Positions 46,956 through 56,380 are shown, counted from the stretch's first letter. The stretch is DNA of 64,000 bases from Micromonospora sp. DSM 45708 (GCF_039566955.1 NZ_CP154796.1:4154001-4218000), one strand, 5' to 3'. A program made the numbers and translations. The notes: generated by a model not told the origin, from the sequence alone.

Positions 46956-47491
46956 GTCAGGAATCGCTCAACACGCTCCAGGTCGTCGGGTTGGCCGTCA
47001 CGCTCACCCTGAGTGTCGTCGCCCTGATCCTCTCCTGGCAGAACAACCGCGCCACGGCCCGGGAGGCGCGGATCGCCGGCGAACAGCTGGAGGCGTCGGT
47101 GGTGCCGGTCGCCATGATTCAGGACTCCCGGCTCACCTGGCGCGGGCAGGAGCTGGTGGTGCTCTCCGTCCGGCTGCGCAACGTCGGCGCCGGCCCCATG
47201 CTCGGCCTGCGGATCGACCAGATCACGTTGGACCACTCGGCGCTGGAGTTCGTGCCGCTGGGCGAGCCGAAGGCGGACGCGGTGCAACCGATGACGGACA
47301 TCGAACAGCGGCTGCGGTTCAGCGACCCGCCGGGCATCCCCGAGCTGGCCTCGCTGGTGCTCCGGATCCGCTACTACGACGTGCTCGGCAACGAACACGA
47401 CAAACCGCTCAACCTTCGCATCTCGGCCGGGTCCGGCAGCGGCACGATGACCGGCTTCACGCCCGCCCACATCACCCGTCGTCGAGCGTGA
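46952..47491 (+). CDS. Single-span membrane protein, second gene of the VirD4 cassette
   Basis: A 179-aa protein. Residues 8-30 form one membrane helix (LQVVGLAVTLTLSVVALILS), followed by a short coiled-coil-like basic stretch (RATAREARIAGEQLEA) and a beta-rich cytoplasmic or extracellular domain (VVLSVRLRNVGAGPMLGLRI). The starting Met overlaps the stop of gene 1. Since the following VirD4-like ATPase lacks membrane helices, this small protein might anchor it. No family recognised. Confidence 0.75.
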   Translation: MSQESLNTLQVVGLAVTLTLSVVALILSWQNNRATAREARIAGEQLEASVVPVAMIQDSRLTWRGQELVVLSVRLRNVGAGPMLGLRIDQITLDHSALEFVPLGEPKADAVQPMTDIEQRLRFSDPPGIPELASLVLRIRYYDVLGNEHDKPLNLRISAGSGSGTMTGFTPAHITRRRA

Positions 47492-47501
47492 GGGGATCAC
47501 G

Positions 47502-48884
47502 GTGTCCAAGCTGATCATCGGACGCTTCCTGGCCCGCCACCTCGATCCGGAGTCGAAGTCGAGGAGCCAGTTCGCGCCGCGCCGACCGAGCGTCACCGAC
47601 GCCCGGATCCGACTCGGCCTGCGCGAGGAACACATCATCGCGGACGACGCGCTGGGCCCGGTGGTCGCCTCGGACGACGACAGCCATCTCATGACCATCG
47701 CCCCCACCGGCGCCGGCAAGGGCCGCGACGTCATCATCCCGAACCTGCTCAGCTACGAGGGCTCGGTGGTGGTGCTCGACCCGAAGGGGGAGAACTACGA
47801 CGTCACACACGCCCACCGGCGCGACGCGCTGGGCCACGAGATCGTGCTGCTCGATCCCTTCGGCGCCAGCAACGGCAGCCGAGCCGACCGCGGCGCCCTG
47901 AACCCCTTCGACGTGTTCGCCGAACTCGGTCGGGACAACGAGGACGCCGAAGAGCCGGAGGACTTCGGGCGGCTCCTGTCCGACCTGCTGATGGGGGGCG
48001 AGAAGTCGACAGTCGAGCCGTTCTGGGACGAGATGGCCCAGCTCCTGATCGCCGGGCTGACCACCCACCTGATCACCGCGGAGGCGGAGGCCGAACCGAC
48101 GGGCGCCTCCTCGCTGACCCTCCAGAAGCTGCGCAGTCGGCTGTTCCAGAGCGACCTGGTGATGTATCTGGCCGAGGCGTTGGACAACGACCGGGACGGC
48201 CGGATGCCGGCCGGCACCCGGCAGGAGTTCCAGATGCTGCTCGGCGTCGATCAGCAGAAGACCTTCCCCAGCATCGTGGTCACCGCGGCCCAGCAGCTCG
48301 CGCCGTTCAGTTCCCGGCGGACGGTGGAGGCCACCGACCGCACCAGCTTTCCGCTCGCCCACCTGGTGGACCCGGACCGCCGGATCTCGATCTACGTGGT
48401 CGTTCCGCCGCACAAGCTCCGTACCCACCAACGCCTGCTCCGGGCGTGGATCGGTTGCCTGCTCTACTACGTGATGAACAGCCGGACGATCAACCAGTCG
48501 CGCCTGCTCTTCCTCATCGACGAGGCGGCGCAACTGGGCCGGTTCTCCCTGCTCCAGGACGCGATCACCCTGCTGCGCGGCTACGGGCTGCGCACCTGGA
48601 CGTTCTGGCAGGACCTGGCGCAGCTCACCAGCATCTACAAGGGCGTCGGCGAAACGATGATCAACAACTCCGGCGTGCTCCAGGTGTTCAGCCCGGCGAA
48701 CTTCGGCGCCGCCGCCGAGCTGTCCCGACGGCTCGGCGTCAACGTGGGCGAGCTGTTGCAGTTGTCCCCCGGCGAGCAGGTGGTCGCCTTCAAGAGCGAG
48801 CAGCCGACCCGGATACAACGCTTCAACCACCTCACCGACCCGGTGCTCCGGGAGTGGGCCGCACCCAATCCGCGACACCACTGA
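47502..48884 (+). CDS. VirD4/TraG/TraD-type coupling ATPase
   Basis: A 460-aa P-loop ATPase of the type IV coupling protein family. Walker A IAPTGAGKGRDVIIPNLLSY (residues 66-85), VVLDPKGENYDVTH (the VirD4 signature), Walker B RLLFLIDEAAQLGRFSLLQ (about 334-352), and TFWQDLAQLTSIYKG (Arg-finger/Gln loop). It lacks the N-terminal membrane helices of typical VirD4 (usually 500-650 aa). No relaxase, other Mpf gene or integrase is nearby, so it is an orphan. The GTG start is 10 bp after the previous stop. Stand-alone relatives could serve defence or effector transport. Confidence 0.88.
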   Translation: MSKLIIGRFLARHLDPESKSRSQFAPRRPSVTDARIRLGLREEHIIADDALGPVVASDDDSHLMTIAPTGAGKGRDVIIPNLLSYEGSVVVLDPKGENYDVTHAHRRDALGHEIVLLDPFGASNGSRADRGALNPFDVFAELGRDNEDAEEPEDFGRLLSDLLMGGEKSTVEPFWDEMAQLLIAGLTTHLITAEAEAEPTGASSLTLQKLRSRLFQSDLVMYLAEALDNDRDGRMPAGTRQEFQMLLGVDQQKTFPSIVVTAAQQLAPFSSRRTVEATDRTSFPLAHLVDPDRRISIYVVVPPHKLRTHQRLLRAWIGCLLYYVMNSRTINQSRLLFLIDEAAQLGRFSLLQDAITLLRGYGLRTWTFWQDLAQLTSIYKGVGETMINNSGVLQVFSPANFGAAAELSRRLGVNVGELLQLSPGEQVVAFKSEQPTRIQRFNHLTDPVLREWAAPNPRHH

Positions 48885-48902
48885 CCGACGCCGGGTGGCG
48901 CG

Positions 48903-49508
48903 TCAGGAAGCGGCCCGGACGAGGTCCACGAAGAGCCGGTGCAGCCGCAGGTCGCCGGTCAGCTCCGGATGGAACGAGGTGGCCAGCAGGTTTCCCTGGC
49001 GGACCGCGACGATCCGGTCGGCGGCCGGGCCGTCGGTGACCCGGCCGAGCACCTCCACGCCCGCGCCGACGCGCTCCACCCACGGCGCGCGGATGAACAC
49101 CGCGTGGAACGCGTCGCCGTCGACCCCGGCGATCGCCACCGGCGCCTCGAACGAGTCGACCTGACGGCCGAACGCGTTGCGCCGCACGGTCATCTCGATG
49201 CCGGCGAAACCGCGCTGGTCGGGACGGCCGTCCAGCACCTCGGTGGCCAGCATGATCATGCCGGCGCAGGAGCCGTAGACCGGCATGCCGTCGGCGATCC
49301 GCTTGTCGATCGGCTCGCGCATCTCGAAGATGTCCACCAGCTTGCTGATCGTGGTCGACTCGCCGCCGGGCACCACCAGGCCGTCGACCGCGTCCAGCTC
49401 GCCCGGCCGGCGGACCGGCCGGGCGTCGGCGCCCGCGCCGGCCAGCGCCGCGACATGCTCGCGCACGTCGCCCTGGAGGGCCAGCACCCCGATCACGGGT
49501 ACGGTCAC
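48903..49508 (-). CDS. pdxT: Pyridoxal 5'-phosphate synthase glutaminase subunit
   Basis: A 201-aa class I glutamine amidotransferase that supplies ammonia to Pdx[32 protein letters not shown], catalytic Cys in [12 protein letters not shown] (about residue 82) and His in [19 protein letters not shown] are intact. The GTG at 49508 has GGAGG upstream. It is convergent with the VirD4 gene (18 bp apart) and downstream of pdxS. Confidence 0.96.
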   Translation of the reverse strand: MTVPVIGVLALQGDVREHVAALAGAGADARPVRRPGELDAVDGLVVPGGESTTISKLVDIFEMREPIDKRIADGMPVYGSCAGMIMLATEVLDGRPDQRGFAGIEMTVRRNAFGRQVDSFEAPVAIAGVDGDAFHAVFIRAPWVERVGAGVEVLGRVTDGPAADRIVAVRQGNLLATSFHPELTGDLRLHRLFVDLVRAAS

Positions 49509-49525
49509 GTCGCTCCTCCCGCGGT

Positions 49526-49580
49526 GTCGACAAGGGGCCCCGCCTCTACCGGAGGCGTTGACAGGGGGCCCGGCCCTACC
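49526..49580. repeat. Paired family C repeat (GTxGACAxGGGGCCC)
   Basis: Two copies with 31-bp period in the 73-bp gap between pdxS and pdxT: GTCGACAAGGGGCCCCGCCT (from 49526) and GTTGACAGGGGGCCCGGCCC (from 49557), separated by GGAGGC. Resembles 23671-23724. The GGGGCCCC cores can form small hairpins. Role unknown; position inside the pdxST operon could affect the relative expression of the two subunits. Confidence 0.6.
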
Positions 49581-49581
49581 T

Positions 49582-50493
49582 TCACCAGCCGCGCTCGGCC
49601 AGGCGGTGCGGCTGCGGGATCTCGTCGACGTTGATGCCGACCATCGCCTCGCCCAGCCCACGGGACACCTTCGCCAGCACGTCCGGGTCGTCGTGGAACG
49701 TGGTCGCCTTGACGATGGCGGCGGCCCGCTGGGCCGGGTTGCCGGACTTGAAGATGCCCGAGCCGACGAAGACGCCCTCGGCGCCGAGCTGCATCATCAT
49801 GGCCGCGTCCGCCGGAGTGGCGATGCCACCGGCGGTGAACAGCACGACCGGCAGCTTGCCGCGCTCGGCGACCTCCTTGACCAACTCGTACGGGGCCTGG
49901 AGCTCCTTCGCCGCGACGAACAGCTCGTCGGCCGGCAGCGTCTGGAGCCGGCGGATCTCCTGCCGGATCTTCCGCATGTGGGTGGTGGCGTTGGAGACGT
50001 CCCCGGTGCCCGCCTCGCCCTTCGAGCGGATCATGGCGGCGCCCTCGGTGATCCGGCGCAGCGCCTCACCCAGGTTGGTCGCGCCGCACACGAACGGCAC
50101 CGTGAAGGCCCACTTGTCGATGTGGTTGGCGTAGTCGGCCGGGGTCAGCACCTCGGACTCGTCGACGTAGTCCACGCCGAGCGCCTGGAGGACCTGCGCC
50201 TCCACGAAGTGCCCGATCCGGGCCTTGGCCATCACCGGGATCGAGACGGCGGAGATGATGCCGTCGATCATGTCCGGGTCGCTCATCCGGGACACGCCGC
50301 CCTGGGCACGGATGTCCGCCGGCACCCGCTCCAGCGCCATCACGGCCACCGCGCCGGCGTCCTCGGCGATCTTCGCCTGCTCGGGGGTGACCACGTCCAT
50401 GATCACGCCGCCCTTGAGCATCTCGGCCATCCCCCGCTTCACGCGGGCGGTGCCGACGGTGGGGTCAGCGGTCGGTGCGGTGGATTCGGACAC
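49582..50493 (-). CDS. pdxS: Pyridoxal 5'-phosphate synthase subunit PdxS
   Basis: A 303-aa (beta/alpha)8 barrel that assembles vitamin B6 from ribose 5-phosphate, glyceraldehyde 3-phosphate and PdxT-derived ammonia. [20 protein letters not shown], the catalytic Lys in [14 protein letters not shown], and [20 protein letters not shown] are highly conserved. The GTG start at 50493 gives MSESTAPT. It is the upstream gene of the pdxST pair. Confidence 0.97.
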   Translation of the reverse strand: MSESTAPTADPTVGTARVKRGMAEMLKGGVIMDVVTPEQAKIAEDAGAVAVMALERVPADIRAQGGVSRMSDPDMIDGIISAVSIPVMAKARIGHFVEAQVLQALGVDYVDESEVLTPADYANHIDKWAFTVPFVCGATNLGEALRRITEGAAMIRSKGEAGTGDVSNATTHMRKIRQEIRRLQTLPADELFVAAKELQAPYELVKEVAERGKLPVVLFTAGGIATPADAAMMMQLGAEGVFVGSGIFKSGNPAQRAAAIVKATTFHDDPDVLAKVSRGLGEAMVGINVDEIPQPHRLAERGW

Positions 50494-50627
50494 GGGTCAT
50501 CGCTCCTCGGCGTGCGGTCGGGGTGGCTGTGCGGAAATGCTACGACCGCCGCCACGCCGCTCCGACAGCCAATCGCACCCCCGGTGGCCTGCCCTGTGGC
50601 CGCCGTCACGACCCCGCCGGCCGCGTC

Positions 50628-51131
50628 TCAGCCGGTGGTGACGTCCGCGCGCGGGACCAGTGTCGGGTCGTCGATGTCGAAGTAGCGGGGCCACTCGCGG
50701 CCCCGCCCCATCCGGAACAGGCGCACCACCGGGCGGCTGCGCGCCGAACGGGCGTCCCGGACCAGATCGGTGTGCACCTGCCGGGCCAACGCCAGCCGCC
50801 GGCTCGCCGCCACCACCGCGCCGCAGGCCGGGTCGTCCGGGTCCAACCGCACCGCGCGCAACTGCCGGGTCAGGTCGTTCTCGGCGGCCTCCCGCTCCTC
50901 CGGGACGGCGTCCAGCGCGATCCGGGCGGCCGCGTACAGCTCCACGCCGTACCGCTGCTCGGCCAGGACCGCGGCGGCGGCGGCGCGCCGCAGCAGATGC
51001 GCGTCCAACGCGCGGGCCGCCGACTCCGCGCGGACCTGGAGCCGCTGCACCCGGCCGGCGGTCCAGATCAGGTACGCCGAGACCAGCCCGAGCACCAGCG
51101 CCGTGCCCACCACCCACCACATGCCCGGCAT
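50628..51131 (-). CDS. Membrane-anchored hypothetical protein
   Basis: A 167-aa protein: one N-terminal helix (MPGMWWVVGTALVLGLVSAYL), then a helical domain (VRAESAARALDAHLLRRAAA, ENDLTRQLRAVRL) and a C-terminal segment (RLFRMGRGREWPRYFDIDD). The topology recalls LemA-like proteins but the LemA signature is absent. The ATG at 51131 has GAGGAG about ten bases upstream. Its place between the pimA-like gene and pdxS suggests co-transcription with the phospholipid genes. Function unknown. Confidence 0.78.
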   Translation of the reverse strand: MPGMWWVVGTALVLGLVSAYLIWTAGRVQRLQVRAESAARALDAHLLRRAAAAAVLAEQRYGVELYAAARIALDAVPEEREAAENDLTRQLRAVRLDPDDPACGAVVAASRRLALARQVHTDLVRDARSARSRPVVRLFRMGRGREWPRYFDIDDPTLVPRADVTTG

Positions 51132-51213
51132 CGTAGTGCTGCTCCTCATCCCGGCCGGCCGGCGTGGGCACCGGTCGACACGCTCGTCACAGCGGCCCCA
51201 CCGGCCACCGTGG

Positions 51214-52374
51214 TCAGCCCAGCCCCGCCCACTCCTGGTCCATGACCCGGCCGTCGGTGGCCTCGATCGCGGCTGCGTATACCTCCAGAACGCGGCGGGC
51301 AACCACGGGCCAGTCGAAATTCGCCACCACCTGGTCGCCGGCGGCGGCCAACCCGGACCGCTGGCCGGCGTCGTCGAGCAGCTCGGTCAGCACGGTCCGC
51401 AGGCCGTCCGCGTCCCCGGTCGGGAACAGCCGCCCGGCCCGCCCGCCGTCGAGCACCCGGCGGAACGCGTCCAGGTCGCTGGCGACCACCGCGGTCCCGG
51501 CGGCGAGCGCCTCGGTGAGGATCATCCCGAACGACTCCCCGCCGGTGTTCGGTGCGACGTAGAGGTGCACGCTGCGCAGCATGCGCGCCTTGTCCGCCTC
51601 GGAGACCAGGCCGAGGAACGTGACCCGGTCGCGCAGCTCGGCCGGGAACCGGCCGAACAGCTCGTCGGCGTCACCCGGCCCGGCCACCAGCAGGCGCAGC
51701 CCCGGGCGGTGCGGGGCGAGCGCCACGAACGCGTCGCGCAGGATCGGGAAGCCCTTGCGCGGCTCGGTGAACCGGCCCAGGAAGCCGAGCGTGCCGCCGG
51801 TGCCCGGCGCGCACTCCCCCGGCCAGCCGGGCAGCGGCTCGACGCCGACGAACTTCGCCACCGCCACACCGTTCGGGATCTCCACCGCGCCGCCGTCCAT
51901 GTGCTCGACCTGCACCTTGCGGGCGAGCGCGCTGACCGCGATCCGGGCGGTGATCCGTTCCAGCAGGATCTGGAGCACGCCCTGCGCCGCGGAGAGCACC
52001 CGGGACCGGGTCATCGCGGTGTGGAACGTGGCCACCACCGGGCCACGGGCGCAGAGCACCGCCAGCATCGACAGGCTCGGGGTGAGCGGCTCGTGCACGT
52101 GCAGCACGTCGAAGTCGCCCCGGTTGATCCAGCGGCGCACCCGGGCGGTGGAGACCGGGCCGAACGCGATCCGCGCCACCGACCCGTTGTACGGCAGCGG
52201 CACCGCCCGCCCCGCCGACACCACGTACGGCGGCAGCGTCGCGTCCTCGTCGGCCGGGGCCAGCACGCTCACCTCGTGGCCCAGCCCGAGCAGCGCCTCG
52301 GCCAGGTCCATGACGTGGTTCTGCACGCCGCCCGGCACGTCGAAGGAGTACGGGCAGACGATGCCGATCCGCAT
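51214..52374 (-). CDS. pimA: PimA-like phosphatidylinositol alpha-mannosyltransferase (GT4)
   Basis: A 386-aa GT4 glycosyltransferase. GIVCPYSFDVPGGVQNHVMD (acceptor-binding start), LHVHEPLTPSLSMLAVL, LGFLGRFTEPRKGFPILRDA and GGESFGMILTEALAAGTAVV (EX7E nucleotide-sugar motif) are seen. In mycobacteria PimA transfers mannose from GDP-mannose to phosphatidylinositol, the first PIM step; position next to the acyltransferase and PgsA supports that. It lies 9 bp downstream of the acyltransferase stop. Confidence 0.92.
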   Translation of the reverse strand: MRIGIVCPYSFDVPGGVQNHVMDLAEALLGLGHEVSVLAPADEDATLPPYVVSAGRAVPLPYNGSVARIAFGPVSTARVRRWINRGDFDVLHVHEPLTPSLSMLAVLCARGPVVATFHTAMTRSRVLSAAQGVLQILLERITARIAVSALARKVQVEHMDGGAVEIPNGVAVAKFVGVEPLPGWPGECAPGTGGTLGFLGRFTEPRKGFPILRDAFVALAPHRPGLRLLVAGPGDADELFGRFPAELRDRVTFLGLVSEADKARMLRSVHLYVAPNTGGESFGMILTEALAAGTAVVASDLDAFRRVLDGGRAGRLFPTGDADGLRTVLTELLDDAGQRSGLAAAGDQVVANFDWPVVARRVLEVYAAAIEATDGRVMDQEWAGLG

Positions 52375-52383
52375 GGCGTCCCC

Positions 52384-53319
52384 CTAGACCGTCCCGGTGG
52401 TGGCCGGCGGCTGCGCCGACGCCGGCGCCCCGGCCGGTCCCTGGTCCAGCCACATCCGCTGCAACATGTGCCAGTCTTGCGGATGCCGGGCGATGCCCGC
52501 CGCCAGACCGTCGGCTATCCGCTGGGTCACCACCCGGACCCGGGCGTCCAGCGGCGCGCTGTCCTCCTCCGGCAGCGCCAGCGGACCCTCGATCGAGGCG
52601 CAGGGGGCGTCCGGCTCGTACCACATCGAGGCCACGTAGAGCGGCGCGCCGGTGCGCAGCGCCAGCAGCGCCGGGCCGGCCGGCATCCGGGTCCGGCCGC
52701 CGAAGAAGTCCACCTCCACGCCCCGGGCGGAGAGGTCCCGGTCGGCGAGCAGCGGCACCACCGCGCCGGCCCGCAGCCGGTCCACCAGGACGTCGAACGC
52801 CGGGCGCGGGCCACCGTGGGTGGGCAGGATCTCCATCCCCAGCCCCTCCCGGAACGCGACGAACCGCTCGTAGACGCCCTCCGGCTTGAGCCGCTCGGCG
52901 ACCGTGGTGATCGGCCAGCCGGTGGCCGCCACCCAGGCGCCGGCGGCGTCCCAGTTGCCGGCGTGCGGCAACGCCACCACCGCGCCCCGCCCGGCCGCCA
53001 CGTCGGCGGCGAGCTTCTCCGCGCCGTCCAGGCGGAACCCGGCGAGGATCTCCGCCCGGCTCAGGCCGGGCAGCCGGAACGCCTCCAGCCAGTAGCGGGC
53101 GTACGAGCGCAGGCCGGCGCGCACCAGCGCGTCCAGCTCCGCGTCGGGCAGCTCCGGACCGACCACCCGGCGCAGGTTGGCGCGCAGTCGACGCGTACCC
53201 CCGCCGTCCTTGCGGTGGGCGCGGTCGGCGCCCGCCCGGAAGGCCGCGGCCGCGACGGGCCGGGGCAGCGCGCGGATCACGCGCCAGCCCGCGACGTAGC
53301 CCGCCTCGGTGAGGTTCAC
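52384..53319 (-). CDS. PatA-like phosphatidylinositol mannoside acyltransferase
   Basis: A 311-aa LpxL/HtrB-superfamily acyltransferase. The catalytic HX4D is VALPHAGNWDAAGAWVAATG (about residues 118-123) and a second motif is RRLRANLRRVVGP. In PIM synthesis PatA adds a fatty acyl chain to the mannose of PIM; the neighbours on both sides support this role. The GTG start overlaps the pgsA stop by four bases (GTGA), so the operon is translationally coupled. The upstream frame to 53505 is only the overlap with pgsA. Confidence 0.92.
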   Translation of the reverse strand: MNLTEAGYVAGWRVIRALPRPVAAAAFRAGADRAHRKDGGGTRRLRANLRRVVGPELPDAELDALVRAGLRSYARYWLEAFRLPGLSRAEILAGFRLDGAEKLAADVAAGRGAVVALPHAGNWDAAGAWVAATGWPITTVAERLKPEGVYERFVAFREGLGMEILPTHGGPRPAFDVLVDRLRAGAVVPLLADRDLSARGVEVDFFGGRTRMPAGPALLALRTGAPLYVASMWYEPDAPCASIEGPLALPEEDSAPLDARVRVVTQRIADGLAAGIARHPQDWHMLQRMWLDQGPAGAPASAQPPATTGTV

Positions 53320-53936
53320 TCCGCGCCGACCCGCTGGGCCTGCCGGTACACGTGCGCCATCCGCTGCCCGACCGTGAAGATCGAGACGGCGGCGAGCAGC
53401 CAGAGCGCGACCTCCAGAGCCCGGTCCAGCCCGACACCGGTGAGCACGCCGCCGACGCCCACGATGAGCAGCCGCTCGGTGCGCTCGGCGATGCCCACGT
53501 TGCACGTCATGCCCAGCCCTTCGGCGCGGGCCTTCACGTAGGAGACCAGGCCGCCGGCGGCCAGGCAGACCAGCGCGGCGGCCACGCCCGAGTACTGCTG
53601 CTGGGTGGCCAGCCAGTAGGCGACCGCGCCGAACACCGCGCTGTCGGCGACCCGGTCCATGCTCGAGTCGAGGAACGCCCCGAACCGGGTGGAGCCGCCG
53701 CTCATCCGCGCCATCGTGCCGTCGAGCAGGTCGGTGAGGGCGAAGACCGTGACGATCAGCGCGCCGGCGACCAGATGGCCGCGCGCGCCGAAGCCGAACG
53801 CGCCGACGAGCACGCCGACGGTGCCGGTCACGGTGACCGCGTTGGGGGACACGCCCGCGCGGAGCAATCCGCGCGCGATCGGCTCCACGACGCGGGTCAT
53901 GCCCGCTCGGGCCGTCACTTGGAAGATCTTCGCCAT
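53316..53936 (-). CDS. pgsA: CDP-alcohol phosphatidyltransferase (phosphatidylinositol phosphate synthase type)
   Basis: A 206-aa membrane enzyme, first gene of the PIM cluster. The CDP-alcohol motif DLLDGTMARMSGGSTRFGAF with LDSSMDRVAD (DGx2ARx8Gx3Dx3D) is intact; about six helices follow. Actinobacterial members join CDP-diacylglycerol to inositol phosphate. The ATG at 53936 is used; the frame beyond is antisense to the next gene. It is immediately upstream of, and coupled to, the acyltransferase. Confidence 0.92.
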   Translation of the reverse strand: MAKIFQVTARAGMTRVVEPIARGLLRAGVSPNAVTVTGTVGVLVGAFGFGARGHLVAGALIVTVFALTDLLDGTMARMSGGSTRFGAFLDSSMDRVADSAVFGAVAYWLATQQQYSGVAAALVCLAAGGLVSYVKARAEGLGMTCNVGIAERTERLLIVGVGGVLTGVGLDRALEVALWLLAAVSIFTVGQRMAHVYRQAQRVGAE

Positions 53937-54188
53937 GGCGGTCCCACGATAACGGCCGGCCGGGACCGGGGACACAGCCGGGCGGACGACCCGCCCGGCG
54001 GACCTTGTGCCGACACCGGCACGGGTGTGAGATCGAGCGTGGGAGGTGAGCCAGTTCACCGGATCACGGTCGGCGTTCCCGCCCCGCAGCAGTCCACCGG
54101 AAGATATCGCCGCGGCGCCCGTCCCGGGGGTCCGCTCCCGTCGCCCGCGGCGGTCGCCACCACCACCGGTTGAGGGAGGTGCGCCGCG

Positions 54189-56351
54189 ATGGCGCAGAAG
54201 AGTCACGAGAAGGGTGTCACCGGCGGCGCGCCGGTGGTGACCGAGCCCGGCAGGGTTCGCAACGTGGTGCTCGTCGGGCACTCCGGCGCGGGCAAGACCA
54301 CGCTGGTCGAGGCGCTGCTCGCGGCCAGCGGCACGATCGGCCGGGCCGGCGCCGTCACCGAGGGCACCACGGTCTGCGACCACGATCCGGCGGCCGTCCG
54401 CCAGCAGCGCTCGGTGAGCCTGGCCTGCGCCCCGCTGACCCACCGCGACGTCAAGGTCAACCTGCTGGACACGCCCGGCTACGGCGACTTCGTCGGCGAG
54501 CTGCGCGCCGGGCTGCGCGCCGCCGACGCCGCACTGTTCGTGGTCTCCGCGGTGGACGGGATGGACGCCGCCACCGCCGCGCTCTGGGAGGAGTGCGCCG
54601 CGGTGGACATGCCGCGCGCCGTGGCGGTCTCCCGGCTGGACCACCCGCGTGCCGACTTCGACGAGGCGGTGGCGCTCTGCCAGCGCGTCTTCGGCGACAA
54701 CGTGCTCCCGCTCTACCTGCCGATGCTGGGTGACGACGGTGAGTCGGTCGCCGGCCTGATGGGCCTGATCACCCGCCGGGTGTTCGACTACTCCGGCGGG
54801 CTGCCGCCGGCGGTGCGCGAGCCGGACCCGGAGCACCTGCCGGCCATCCAGGAGGCCCGCGACGAGCTGATCGAGGGGATCATCGCGGAGAGCGAGGACG
54901 AGACCCTGATGGACCGCTACCTCGGCGGTGAGGAAATCGACCCCGAGGTGCTCATCGCCGACCTGGAGACGGCGGTCGCCCGCGGCCACTTCTACCCGGT
55001 GGTGCCGGTCTGCGCGGAGACCGGCGTCGGCCTGGACGCGCTGCTCGACGGCCTGGTCTCGGCGTTCCCGTCGCCGCTGGAGCACGACCTGCCGGCGGTC
55101 ACCGGGCTGGACGGCTCGCCCCGACCGCCGCTGACCTGCGACCCGGACGGCCCGCTGGTCGCCGAGGTGGTCAAGACGACGGTGGACCGGCACGTCGGGC
55201 GCGTCTCGCTGGTCCGGGTCTTCTCCGGCACGCTCCGCCCCGATCAGGTGGTCCACGTGTCCGGGCACGGCCTGGCCGAGCGCGGCCACCCCGACCACGA
55301 CGCCGACGAGCGGGTCGGGCACGTCTACAGCCCGCTCGGCGCGACGCTGCGCGAGGTCCCGGTGTGCGTGGCCGGCGACCTCTGCGCGATCACCAAGTCG
55401 GGCAGCGCGGAGACCGGCGACACCGTCTCCGCCAAGGACGATCCGCTGCTGATCGCGCCCTGGGACATGCCCGAGCCGCTGCTGCCGGTGGCGATCGCGG
55501 CGCGCAGCCGGGCCGACGAGGACGCGCTGGCCCGCAACCTGTCCCGGCTGGTCGCCGGCGACCCGACGCTGCGCCTGGAACGCAACCCGGAGACCCACCA
55601 GTTGGTGCTCTGGTGCATGGGCGAGGCGCACGCCGACGTGGTGCTCGACCGGCTGCGCGGCGGCGGCGTCGAGCTGGACACCGAGCCGGTCCGGGTGGCG
55701 CTGCGGGAGACGTTCACCGCAGCCTCCCGGGGGCACGGCCGGCACGTCAAGCAGTCCGGCGGCCACGGCCAGTACGCCGTCTGCGACATCGAGGTGGAAC
55801 CGCTGCCCCGGGGCACCGGGTTCGAGTTCGTCGACCGGGTGGTCGGCGGCGCGGTCCCGCACAACTACATCCCGTCGGTGGAGAAGGGCGTCCGGGCGCA
55901 GATGGAACGCGGCCTGCTCGCCGGCTTCCCGGTGGTGGACCTGCGGGTGACGCTCGTCGACGGCAAGGCGCACAGCGTCGACTCGTCCGACGCCGCGTTC
56001 CAGACCGCGGGCGCGCTGGCGCTGCGGGACGCCGCCGAGAAGGGGCGGCCGACGCTGCTGGAACCGGTCGACGAGATCGTCGTCCGGGTGCCCGACTCCT
56101 CGGTCGGCGCGGTCATGGGCGACCTGTCCGGCCGGCGCGGCCGGGTCCTCGGCACCGAGCCCGACCCGGACGCCGAGGGCCGGACGCTGGTGCGCGCCGA
56201 GGTGCCGGCCACCGAACTGCTGCGGTACGCGGTCGAGCTGCGCGCGATGACCGCCGGCACCGGCACGTTCCGCCGCGAGTTCGCCCGCCACGACCCGATG
56301 CCCCCACACCTGGCCGACCAGGCCGTAAAGGAAGCCACCCCCCACCCCTGA
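54189..56351 (+). CDS. Elongation factor G-like protein (EF-G2)
   Basis: A 720-aa translational-GTPase-like protein with EF-G domain order: G domain (GHSGAGKT, residues 30-37), domain II, III (RLERNPETHQLVLWCMGEAH), IV (SGGHGQYAVCDIEVEPLPRG) and V (PDSSVGAVMGDLSGRRGRVL). The catalytic His of the DTPGH motif is Tyr98 (DTPGYGDF) and the NKxD base-specificity motif is SRLD (148-151). Mycobacterial EF-G2 binds nucleotide but reportedly lacks ribosome-dependent GTPase activity, from memory. It lies on the plus strand between pgsA and HIT, where it is not part of the ancestral cluster. Confidence 0.88.
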   Translation: MAQKSHEKGVTGGAPVVTEPGRVRNVVLVGHSGAGKTTLVEALLAASGTIGRAGAVTEGTTVCDHDPAAVRQQRSVSLACAPLTHRDVKVNLLDTPGYGDFVGELRAGLRAADAALFVVSAVDGMDAATAALWEECAAVDMPRAVAVSRLDHPRADFDEAVALCQRVFGDNVLPLYLPMLGDDGESVAGLMGLITRRVFDYSGGLPPAVREPDPEHLPAIQEARDELIEGIIAESEDETLMDRYLGGEEIDPEVLIADLETAVARGHFYPVVPVCAETGVGLDALLDGLVSAFPSPLEHDLPAVTGLDGSPRPPLTCDPDGPLVAEVVKTTVDRHVGRVSLVRVFSGTLRPDQVVHVSGHGLAERGHPDHDADERVGHVYSPLGATLREVPVCVAGDLCAITKSGSAETGDTVSAKDDPLLIAPWDMPEPLLPVAIAARSRADEDALARNLSRLVAGDPTLRLERNPETHQLVLWCMGEAHADVVLDRLRGGGVELDTEPVRVALRETFTAASRGHGRHVKQSGGHGQYAVCDIEVEPLPRGTGFEFVDRVVGGAVPHNYIPSVEKGVRAQMERGLLAGFPVVDLRVTLVDGKAHSVDSSDAAFQTAGALALRDAAEKGRPTLLEPVDEIVVRVPDSSVGAVMGDLSGRRGRVLGTEPDPDAEGRTLVRAEVPATELLRYAVELRAMTAGTGTFRREFARHDPMPPHLADQAVKEATPHP

Positions 56352-56380
56352 CCCACCCGCACCCCTCGGGGGTGCGCGTG

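Noticed and set aside
47502..48884. Integrated conjugative element
   Set aside because: Only a VirD4-like ATPase is present; no relaxase, integrase, att sites or tRNA junction were found in the flanks.
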